Origin: an uncultured Saprospiraceae bacterium
GTDB lineage: Bacteria; Bacteroidota; Bacteroidia; Chitinophagales; Saprospiraceae
Direction: 5' to 3'
DNA: 47,944 nt
Assembly (NCBI GenBank): GCA_937928405.1
Contig: CALFWZ010000067.1
Span: 1-47,944 of the forward strand
The translations under genes were made by a program, and so were the position numbers. Positions 15,583 to 22,982 of the stretch are shown here, one piece after another (positions within the stretch are counted from its first letter, which is position 1; each line of letters opens with the position of its first letter). The notes below the pieces were generated by a model. That model was not told the origin of the DNA. It searched no databases and saw only the letters and a list, made by a program, of their open reading frames with translations.

Positions 15583-16347
15583 TTATTTAGATTCTTTTTT
15601 TGATTTTTCTTTTGGACCATATTTAAGCGCATCAACGAATGGAATTCCAATCATTTCTTCCAGTTGAATCACGGCCACTTTTACATCAGATTTTGCACTG
15701 ATGAATTTTTCTTTAGCATTAAAATAACTGGTAGAAGCGGAGTTGTGATCATCCAGTTCTGCATCGCCACGACGGAATTTTTCCTTAATCAATAAATACG
15801 TTTGATAAGAATCCTCTTCCGCTTGTTTACGGGTAAGTAGGATTTCGTTAGCTAGCAGATAATTTTGGTAGCGTTCGAGGGTTTTAGCGCGGATGGCTAG
15901 TTTTTCCTGGTCGCGTTCCAGTTCTACTATTTTGAGCTCGTATTGGGCCTTTTTCTTTTCCTTCGGGTTGTTAATAAGGGTACCTAAAGAAATTCTTGCT
16001 CCAAAATTAAATCTTGGAAATACGGTAAAAAGGGTGGTTACATCATCTGGTCGACTATTTGGATAAAAATCCGAGATAAAATGACTTTCATTATAATTAA
16101 ATATAGCATCTAAGTCATCCGTCCATTTCCATTTTTGGATACTTACTTCTTCTGCGGCGATTTTGATCTCTTCGTCAAAAGTTTTATTTGCTGGATTGTT
16201 CATCCAGGCTAATTGTACCAGATAATCTTCAAACGTACGAGCGCGGGAGCCTTCAGGCACGACCACTTTATTAAAATCAATTGGTTGTTGAGCGCTTAGT
16301 GTAGAAACTAATAAGGTACAGATAACCAAAAAGGTCAGCTTTTTCAT
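15583..16347 (-). CDS. Short TolC-family outer-membrane-efflux-like protein
   Basis: Residues 1-19 are a signal peptide (MKKLTFLVICTLLVSTLSA). The mature protein begins with a helical part containing YLVQLAWMNNPANKTFDEEI. A middle segment predicted as strands follows (DAIFNYNESHFISDF, RFNFGARISLGTLI), then long heptad-like helices (ELKIVELERDQEKLAIRAKTLERYQ in outline) that resemble one TolC repeat. At 254 aa it is about half the usual 420-480 aa, so it carries one rather than two TolC repeats. It is the last gene of the polysaccharide cluster, 50 bp after an O-antigen ligase gene, and could help polymer export across the outer membrane. That role is inferred from position. The C-terminus is lysine-rich (KEKSKKESK). 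Confidence 0.75.
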   Translation of the reverse strand: MKKLTFLVICTLLVSTLSAQQPIDFNKVVVPEGSRARTFEDYLVQLAWMNNPANKTFDEEIKIAAEEVSIQKWKWTDDLDAIFNYNESHFISDFYPNSRPDDVTTLFTVFPRFNFGARISLGTLINNPKEKKKAQYELKIVELERDQEKLAIRAKTLERYQNYLLANEILLTRKQAEEDSYQTYLLIKEKFRRGDAELDDHNSASTSYFNAKEKFISAKSDVKVAVIQLEEMIGIPFVDALKYGPKEKSKKESK

Positions 16348-16397
16348 TTTCGTATGAGTTTATAGTTCAATTAGGTGAATTTAGCTTAAAGCTTCTC

Positions 16398-18032
16398 TTA
16401 TTTACGCCAAATACCACCTCTTTTGAGTTCAAGTTTTATGCCGAAAGGCCGTGTTTTTCTTTTGCTACCGCCCTTTGTTTTCTCCATTTCGGGTTTTGTG
16501 GCCTGTTTATCCACAGGTATTCCTTCTACCCCGATATGTTCTTTGGCATAATTACCAAACTTTGTCTTCTTTTTAGGTGGTGGATCATCAAAATCCTTTA
16601 GACGTACTAAAATGGCTAAAAAGACATAAAAGTTGATACTTGTTGGTAAAATAATAATCGCTTCTTGGGGATAGGTAGCCAAAACCAATTCAAAAAAGAT
16701 AGTGGTCAATCCTAGGTAAATTACTTTAATTTTAGGATTTCTGACTCTAAAATAATAATAAATACTGGTTCTTAAAATAGTGTAAAGCATTAAACAGTAG
16801 ATAATCAAGGCAATCCACCCCAACTCTACCGCAATTCTAACGAAGCCACTATCATGCTGAAATTTAGACAAAAAAGAATGTGGAGAAAAGCGAGCTCCCC
16901 AAACGCCCGTACTTCCAAGTCCCATACCGATAGGGTGACGGTGAATATACGGTTGTATTAATTTTTGACTTTTGAAACGGACATCCATCGTATCTCCACT
17001 TTTTTTAAGGCTAAAAGCCGAAGAGATTCTAAAAAGTACCGCATTATTATATCCTTTCATAATCACTCCTGCGGCCAATACAAGACCAATTGCGCTAATA
17101 ATCATGATTTTCTTATTCCATTTGAGCAGTACAAAAATGAATAATCCAAAGGGGAAAAGCACAAAAGGAGTTCTGGAACCAGCATAGGCCATAGAAGCAA
17201 TCATCGCTACGCTAGATATGCCCAATAAGACTTTTTTCCAGACTTTAAACGGGCCGGTCATCAAGACAATATTGAAGGTAGCTATATAACTCAGTAACAT
17301 TCCATAGTTGGTTGGATCACTAAAAAATCCGAAAACCCGAATTCTTGACCACTGGTAGATGAGCTGCATTCTTTTTTCATCAGAAGATAACCATTCCATT
17401 TCCCAGTAAGTAAATCCTACAAACTCTTGCTTCAACCCATAAAGTGCTGAAATAAAAGTCATGAAAATGATCAATTTGAGAATACGCATGATCGTTTTTA
17501 AATCCTTGAAGGCATAGGAAGCAACAAAGAACATCAAGGCTAGAACGGCCATACTCCGAACGGTAAACACCCAAGCTAGATGGCTTTGGGCCCAGGGGTT
17601 AAAGACAGCTAGAATATTGTAGATTACCCAAATAATGATAAAGGCACTGATCTTATTTTTGGCAAATTCAAAATCTCGTTCTTTAATCTGTCGAATCATC
17701 AACCCGACAAACATCAAAAACAAAAGAGCGTCCAGCGCAATACCAAAGGGAACATTCTGAGCAATTTTGGCAGCCAGACCTACCATATAAGCGGTAATAA
17801 TAGAGACAGCAATACCAAAGTCCATATATACAAGACAGGCCGCACCAGCTGGAATAGCGATGAAGAGGATTGGTAAAATAGCACTCATTTTACCAAAGAT
17901 GGAAACGGTATAGGCTACAAATAGGGCTAGTGCAATCATCAGGATATACCCTAGCGGATTATCCATTTTTTCGCGAATAAAACAATTTGTCAGCCATCTT
18001 CCCGTTCGCTTGATAAGCGGAAGAACAGGCAT
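16398..18032 (-). CDS. O-antigen ligase/polymerase family membrane protein (copy 2)
   Basis: A multi-spanning membrane protein of the Wzy_C/O-antigen ligase superfamily, which either polymerises repeat units or transfers a finished polymer to an acceptor. After a short basic N-terminus there are about eleven hydrophobic helices. The conserved periplasmic loop RHPIGMGLGSTGVW followed by HDSGFVRIAVELGW marks the family. The 60-residue C-terminal tail is cytoplasmic, basic and lysine-rich (KKKTKFGNYAKEH, KTKGGSKRKTRPFG). It is clearly homologous along its length to the protein at 18259-19833, with nearly the same loop, but the two tails are unrelated. It probably acts in the same exopolysaccharide pathway; whether one is polymerase and the other ligase cannot be read off. 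Confidence 0.88.
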   Translation of the reverse strand: MPVLPLIKRTGRWLTNCFIREKMDNPLGYILMIALALFVAYTVSIFGKMSAILPILFIAIPAGAACLVYMDFGIAVSIITAYMVGLAAKIAQNVPFGIALDALLFLMFVGLMIRQIKERDFEFAKNKISAFIIIWVIYNILAVFNPWAQSHLAWVFTVRSMAVLALMFFVASYAFKDLKTIMRILKLIIFMTFISALYGLKQEFVGFTYWEMEWLSSDEKRMQLIYQWSRIRVFGFFSDPTNYGMLLSYIATFNIVLMTGPFKVWKKVLLGISSVAMIASMAYAGSRTPFVLFPFGLFIFVLLKWNKKIMIISAIGLVLAAGVIMKGYNNAVLFRISSAFSLKKSGDTMDVRFKSQKLIQPYIHRHPIGMGLGSTGVWGARFSPHSFLSKFQHDSGFVRIAVELGWIALIIYCLMLYTILRTSIYYYFRVRNPKIKVIYLGLTTIFFELVLATYPQEAIIILPTSINFYVFLAILVRLKDFDDPPPKKKTKFGNYAKEHIGVEGIPVDKQATKPEMEKTKGGSKRKTRPFGIKLELKRGGIWRK

Positions 18033-18098
18033 AATTAAGTCGGTTAAAAAATCTGAGCGAAAGTATAGCCACTACGGACTAGCCTTTCTAAAATCATT

Positions 18099-18227
18099 TT
18101 AGAAAAACATCACTTTCATAAAGCTTCCTACTAGGAGTAGGATCGCAATAGATACCGCAATAAATTCGATGATTTGCTCCTTTTGACTTAATTCTACTTC
18201 TTCAAAGCGTTCGTCTGAATTGCTCAT
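18099..18227 (-). CDS. Small single-span membrane protein, 42 aa
   Basis: An ATG at 18227 opens a 42-codon frame ending in TAA at 18099. The N-terminus is acidic and hydrophilic (MSNSDERFEEVELSQKEQ), followed by one hydrophobic helix (IIEFIAVSIAILLLVGSFM) and a very short end (KVMFF). This shape suggests a tail-anchored inner-membrane peptide. It lies between the two O-antigen ligase paralogues on the same strand, 31 bp after the first, and a 10-bp inverted repeat (18085-18105) overlaps its stop. I know no family for it. Its place suggests a small accessory or regulatory subunit for one of the ligases, but this is inference. The compact fit between neighbours and the clear membrane-peptide layout argue against a chance ORF. 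Confidence 0.6.
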   Translation of the reverse strand: MSNSDERFEEVELSQKEQIIEFIAVSIAILLLVGSFMKVMFF

Positions 18228-18258
18228 AGTTATGTTTGTTTTAGTATGTTAATTTTAA

Positions 18259-19833
18259 CTACCGGCGTTTTGCGACCGGAGAATCAATTTGCTTTTGATG
18301 GAGGTAATTGGCATCACTCACTTCTACCGTGGTGGGTATGAGGGTAGGGGAAGTAAGGGATGATGTGTTGTGGTTGGTGTGTATATCGTCAAAATCCTTT
18401 AATCTGACTACCGCAGCAGTAATGGAGTAAAAGACCAAGCTAGTTGGTAAAAGTACTAATACTTCCTGTGGATAGCAAGCTAACGTCAATTGAAATAAAA
18501 CGACCGCAAAGCCAAGATATAGACATTTTATCTTCTGATTTCTGACTCTAAGATAATAATATATGCATTGACGCAGTAAGGTAAATAAAAATGCCATATA
18601 AATCAATAGCCCCACCCAACCTAATTCTACCGCAATTCGTACAAATCCGCTATCGTGTGCAAAATCGGCCAAAAATGAATCAGGTGTAAAGCGTTTTGCC
18701 CAAACTCCTGTACTTCCCAAACCTACTCCAATCGGATGCCGATGAATCATGGGCTGAATGAATTTTTGGTTTTTAAAGCGCACCTGCATGGTATCGTCGG
18801 AGTGTTTGGGTATAAAAGCGGATTGCAAACGGAATAATACCGGATTACTGGTACCTTTCATAACGAATCCAATTCCCAGCAGTCCTAAGAACATGGCACC
18901 AATAATAATTTCCTTTTTTAAGGTGATTAACGTAAAGACGATAAATCCAAAGGGCACCAATACAAAGGGCGTCCTAGAACCAGCATAAACCATAGCGGCA
19001 AACATGCACAAGGCAGAGATTAGTAGAATTACTCGCTTTTTCCAGCTAAATGGGCCAGTGGCCAACACACAACAGAAAGTGCCCATATAGGACATAAAGA
19101 TTCCGTAGGTAGTAGGATCCGAGAAAAAGGAAAAAATACGTAGTCGACCCCACTGAAAGATCAATTCGAGCTTCTTTGGATCAGAATATAACCAAACTAG
19201 CTCTGCATCTGAAAAGCCTAAAAATTCTTGTTTTAAGCCATATAGTGCCGAGAGCAGGGCCAATCCTATGATTAGCTTAATGGTTTTAGTAATGGTTTTA
19301 TAGCTATTAAAGGCATAAATAGCCACAAAGTATAGAATGATCAATCCAGCCATACTTCGGACCGTATATAGCCAAGCTAGCCTACTTCCTGCCCAAGGAT
19401 TTAATACTTCTAATAGATTGAGTATCACCCAGACGAATATCCAGGCGCTAATTGAATTTTTAGCAAAAGAAAGATCTCGATTGCGGATTTGCTGGATTAA
19501 TACTCCAAATAGACTTACGAAGAGGAGTCCATCTAACGCTGTTCCGAATGGAGCATCTACCATTTTTTTTAAAAAATCTACAAAAACACCAACAATCATA
19601 ATGGTCCAAATGGCATAGATCGGTTTAAGCAGACATGCTCCAACGATGGGAATACCAATGATGGCCCCTAGAATAATGACTCCTATCTTTAGTTCTAGCG
19701 TTGCAATGACATATGATAACGAAATGGCGAGCAGCAGTAATAATCCCAGTCCAAATGGATTATTTAGCTTTTGAAAAAGCAATTGAGAAGCCAACCAGGA
19801 TCGAACCCCGGGGCGTTGAGAAGTTTGTAGCAT
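18259..19833 (-). CDS. O-antigen ligase/polymerase family membrane protein (copy 1)
   Basis: Paralogue of the 16398-18032 protein, of similar length (524 aa) with about eleven membrane helices. The family loop is RHPIGVGLGSTGVW followed by HDSGFVRIAVELGW. Other segments shared with the paralogue include LYGLKQEF, FFSDPT-YGI/M-LSY and AGSRTPFVL-PFG. The tail after the last helix (LKDFDDIHTNHNTSSL and onward) is short and threonine/serine-rich, unlike the basic tail of copy 2. It follows a glycosyltransferase gene by 122 bp and precedes the small membrane protein gene. It probably serves as polymerase or ligase for a lipid-linked glycan; the tandem arrangement points to gene duplication followed by specialisation. 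Confidence 0.88.
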   Translation of the reverse strand: MLQTSQRPGVRSWLASQLLFQKLNNPFGLGLLLLLAISLSYVIATLELKIGVIILGAIIGIPIVGACLLKPIYAIWTIMIVGVFVDFLKKMVDAPFGTALDGLLFVSLFGVLIQQIRNRDLSFAKNSISAWIFVWVILNLLEVLNPWAGSRLAWLYTVRSMAGLIILYFVAIYAFNSYKTITKTIKLIIGLALLSALYGLKQEFLGFSDAELVWLYSDPKKLELIFQWGRLRIFSFFSDPTTYGIFMSYMGTFCCVLATGPFSWKKRVILLISALCMFAAMVYAGSRTPFVLVPFGFIVFTLITLKKEIIIGAMFLGLLGIGFVMKGTSNPVLFRLQSAFIPKHSDDTMQVRFKNQKFIQPMIHRHPIGVGLGSTGVWAKRFTPDSFLADFAHDSGFVRIAVELGWVGLLIYMAFLFTLLRQCIYYYLRVRNQKIKCLYLGFAVVLFQLTLACYPQEVLVLLPTSLVFYSITAAVVRLKDFDDIHTNHNTSSLTSPTLIPTTVEVSDANYLHQKQIDSPVAKRR

Positions 19834-19955
19834 TGTAGTAGTATCAGTAAATCAGTATCAATCTGTCCAAACCCATCAAAGAAGCGCTCATTTTTTCAAT
19901 TTGCAGCCAATTTGGTGTTTTTAACAGCTTCTATCTTAAAAAATTGCCAATAGAC

Positions 19956-21209
19956 CTAATAAGAAGGATGTTTATGGTCTTTTGTAAATTTTTGTTTTCT
20001 AACCTTTTTTTGCAAAAATGGCTCCACCAATTTCTCGAATTCCATTATCCTTGTTTCCCAGGTATTGGTAGCCGCTTTTTTTGCACGGGCAAATATTTTG
20101 TCTGCCGAATTATCGGTGATTGCCCAGTCAATTAAGTTTACAAAATCGGTTGGTGAGCTTGCTAGATGAATAAAGTCTTTAAAACTAGCAATATCTGGCG
20201 AAAAATTAGTCGAAACCACTGATTTTCCTGCTGCAAGATATTCATTTATTTTTAATGGATAGATACTTTTAGTCAGTAAATTTTTTGAAAAAGGGATAAT
20301 ACAGACGTCAAAATACTTTAGATAAGCTGGTAATTCCTCCATTTCTTTGGGACCCGTAAAGGTGATATTATCCATTTTGTCTAGTCCGAGCGTTTTATAG
20401 CTTGTATTGTTGAGTGGACCTACGAGCACCAGCTGTTTGTCAGGGTGACCAATGGCGATGGCTTTTATGAGGTTATAATCCACCCTTGCTTCATCTAAAT
20501 TACCAATGAATCCAATAATTTTACCCTTTAAATTTGCTATTTCTGCTGGTTTAGGAAAATCCTCATTGATGGCTCGGCTAAAGTTGGTATTGTCCGCTGC
20601 GTTGTTAAGGATTTGAATGTTTTTGGCGTAAGGCGATTTTAGGCGATACAGCTCTTGTGAAGTAACCAGCGTTACATCTGCTTTTTGTACTGCTTTTTTT
20701 TCTAGTCTGATTCCGTGCCGAGCGATATAATCTTCCTGCGAAATATCGTCTACACATTGATAGATATTAAGAATCGGTTTAAACTCATCGGGTAAAACCG
20801 GAGCATAAAACGGATTAAAACAGTTTATAAAGACGTATTTTTTGATTTGATACCGTTCAATTGTTTGTTGAACCGTATCATAAATTATTTTACTGTTCTG
20901 TTGAGCGATTTTCTTATATAAAATCCCTTCAGGCAAAAAATTAATTGGATAGGTATAGGGTGGGGTAATGGTAATTAAGTTAGGATGGTTTTGCTCAGTT
21001 TGAAAGGTGATTTTACCAGATTCAACTTTTGGGGTTACCATCTCTATTTGTGGATCATTCCTTAGAGAATCTTTAAACGTAAAGGGATTATTGATATAAA
21101 ATACTCTACGAGTACGGGAAAACTCTTTAGCCAGAGCTACCGATATCGAGGAATAAGGACCGTTCCAACGAAAAAGCGAGAAATATATAATGTCATAATC
21201 CATGTTCAA
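19956..21209 (-). CDS. Glycosyltransferase (GT4-like, group 1)
   Basis: A cytoplasmic or membrane-associated glycosyltransferase with a GT-B layout. The N-terminal domain begins DYDIIYFSLFRWNGPYSS with EFSRTRRVFYINNPF. The C-terminal nucleotide-sugar domain has KGKIIGFIGNLDEARVDYNL, QLVLVGPLNN, ITFTGPKEMEELPAYLKYFD and the conserved loop IYPLKINEYLAAGKSVVSTNF, which holds the donor-binding Glu. The length of 417 aa is normal. It lies in the polysaccharide cluster between flippase and ligase genes and likely adds a sugar to the growing repeat unit. Sugar specificity is unknown. Being the only glycosyltransferase in the cluster, it implies that other transferases are encoded elsewhere. Confidence 0.88.
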   Translation of the reverse strand: MNMDYDIIYFSLFRWNGPYSSISVALAKEFSRTRRVFYINNPFTFKDSLRNDPQIEMVTPKVESGKITFQTEQNHPNLITITPPYTYPINFLPEGILYKKIAQQNSKIIYDTVQQTIERYQIKKYVFINCFNPFYAPVLPDEFKPILNIYQCVDDISQEDYIARHGIRLEKKAVQKADVTLVTSQELYRLKSPYAKNIQILNNAADNTNFSRAINEDFPKPAEIANLKGKIIGFIGNLDEARVDYNLIKAIAIGHPDKQLVLVGPLNNTSYKTLGLDKMDNITFTGPKEMEELPAYLKYFDVCIIPFSKNLLTKSIYPLKINEYLAAGKSVVSTNFSPDIASFKDFIHLASSPTDFVNLIDWAITDNSADKIFARAKKAATNTWETRIMEFEKLVEPFLQKKVRKQKFTKDHKHPSY

Positions 21210-21517
21210 GAATTGGGATATTTTGGAAAATGGGTTATTGAGGTTGTTAAGTTGGTCGGCTTAAAAATTAGGCCATAATATGTTGTACTTCCAACGATGT
21301 AAGGAGGTTAATTGTTGGGTGCACTAATCGTTTTGTGTGGAAATGTCTAATAGATATTGCAAAATGCATATAATTTTTGAGCATTGCCCCTTGATAAAAA
21401 ATTATAGGGAAAAATTAACATCAGCACCTTTAAATAATCAATTGATTAACAGAAACTTAAGGTTCTTGGTTTGGAAAAATCAAGAATTTTTAATAATTCA
21501 CCCTAGAAATCAAGAAT
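21210..21517. other. Gap inside the polysaccharide cluster with a 13-bp direct repeat
   Basis: The 308 bases between flippase and glycosyltransferase genes hold no clear gene. AAATCAAGAATTT occurs at 21477-21489 and again at 21507-21519, the second copy overlapping the flippase stop. No TAnnTTTG element is evident on the minus strand. A short plus-strand frame here looks like chance. Confidence 0.4.
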
Positions 21518-22924
21518 TTATTGAGGAGGTTCTGAATTTTCTAAACCTGATACTTTCGATTTGTTAAGAAAGCCTTGTAGAATCTCCCAACCTTGTCGAT
21601 AAAAACTTGGAATATGTGTAAAAGCCATCAAAGCATTTACCTTAAACATCTTCCTTAAAACCATTTGATATAAGGCAAATGATATGCCATAGGTCAACAA
21701 GGTGCCGTACGCGGCGCCATAGATTCCCATATTCAGCACTTTTATAAAAACATAATTGAGGGTAACATTCAGCATTACTCCGATTAGGGTAAAGGTGAAG
21801 TTAATTTTTGGACGACCGATAGAATCGAGGATCGTTCCAAATTGAATAGCAAACGGTAGAAATAATCCATAAAGTACGGTCAGTCGTAAAACGGGAGCTG
21901 CGTCGAGATAATCATTTCCAGCTACTACCCAGATGGTAAATTCTGGAATCATAAATACCACTAAAATAAAAGGCAAAATGATCGCTAAGATTGCTCCGAC
22001 GGATTGTTCGTAGAGGGCTTTAATTCTTGCTGGGTCGTTTTTATCTGATTGTATAGAACTCTGCGGAAAAACCACCGATGCAACGGTCATGGCAGGAACA
22101 TCGACGAGATTCGTCACTTTGATAGCTGCGTCGTATAAGGCCGTAGGAACGGTACCTGCGAAGCTCCCCAACATCAGTTTATCGATGCCTTTGTAGAGCA
22201 TGGTACTAAGGTTGGTTCCAAAAGTGAATTTTCCAAAACGAAATAACTCTTTTACCCAAGCCCAATCAATTTTATATGCTTGAATTTTTAAGAATTTTTT
22301 ACCAAAATTCCAGGCTATAAAACTTCCTAACGTAGCTCCTAGAATTTGGACTAGTAAAAGGTTTTCTAATTTCAATTGCCAAGTACCAAAATAACTGATG
22401 AGTACGTAGCTAAAGAAAATTCCTTTACGACTGAAATTACTCCAGAAAATTCCTTCAAAGGATAGATTGGCTTGTTGGATAAAATTAAATAAATAAAAGG
22501 GAATGAGTATAAAAAGTAGCAGGCAAAACAGCTTAAATAAATACGCTAATTGTGTTTGGAAAGCGGCATCTCCTTCGGTGGTTAGATATTCAGCAAGAAA
22601 TGGTGCTGAAAAGAATAGAATGGTGGCTAAAAGGGTAGCAACAATAAAATAGAGCGTAAGCGTAGCCAGAATGATACGGCCGTAATCTTTTTTATTGGCA
22701 ATGGATAAATACTTGACCATCGCATTCTGAAGCAATCCGACGATACTGACTTCCACCATGGCGGCAGTGGTCATAAAGAGTACCCAGACACCCATTTCTT
22801 GTTTTGTTAGAATTCGTGCCAAGAGGGCAAACCCTAAAAAACCAAAAACGAACATGGAACCTTTCTCGAAAAAACTGAATAAACCAGATTTTACGTAATA
22901 CGATTTTTGTGATTTTTCTGCCAA
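21518..22924 (-). CDS. Polysaccharide flippase (Wzx-like, MOP superfamily)
   Basis: A polytopic membrane protein (468 aa, about 12-14 hydrophobic segments) of the MOP superfamily that flips lipid-linked oligosaccharides across the inner membrane. The N-terminal region has the characteristic FGFLGFALLARILTKQEMGVW, the middle has ALYDAAIKVTNLVDVPAMTVASVVFP, and the second half has ILDSIGRPKINFTFTLIGVMLNVTLNY, all typical of Wzx/RfbX-like proteins. It follows the Wzz/Wzc-like gene by 58 bp on the same strand and almost certainly belongs to the same operon. Together with the ligase/polymerase genes this indicates a Wzx/Wzy-dependent glycan pathway. Confidence 0.9.
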   Translation of the reverse strand: MAEKSQKSYYVKSGLFSFFEKGSMFVFGFLGFALLARILTKQEMGVWVLFMTTAAMVEVSIVGLLQNAMVKYLSIANKKDYGRIILATLTLYFIVATLLATILFFSAPFLAEYLTTEGDAAFQTQLAYLFKLFCLLLFILIPFYLFNFIQQANLSFEGIFWSNFSRKGIFFSYVLISYFGTWQLKLENLLLVQILGATLGSFIAWNFGKKFLKIQAYKIDWAWVKELFRFGKFTFGTNLSTMLYKGIDKLMLGSFAGTVPTALYDAAIKVTNLVDVPAMTVASVVFPQSSIQSDKNDPARIKALYEQSVGAILAIILPFILVVFMIPEFTIWVVAGNDYLDAAPVLRLTVLYGLFLPFAIQFGTILDSIGRPKINFTFTLIGVMLNVTLNYVFIKVLNMGIYGAAYGTLLTYGISFALYQMVLRKMFKVNALMAFTHIPSFYRQGWEILQGFLNKSKVSGLENSEPPQ

Positions 22925-22982
22925 TTAGTGAGTGTGTTGAACACAGTGTGTTAATTATAGGCTATTAGCCGAGCGCCCAAAA

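Noticed and set aside
19790..19815. tRNA-like 3' sequence (GGATCGAACCCCGG) in the plus-strand reading
   Set aside because: It resembles a reversed T-loop, but it lies in the N-terminal coding region of an O-antigen ligase, and no cloverleaf with acceptor, D and anticodon stems can be formed around it.
21337..21567. 76-codon plus-strand frame overlapping the flippase 3' end
   Set aside because: It is antisense to the end of a real gene, has low-complexity AT-rich composition and no family resemblance.
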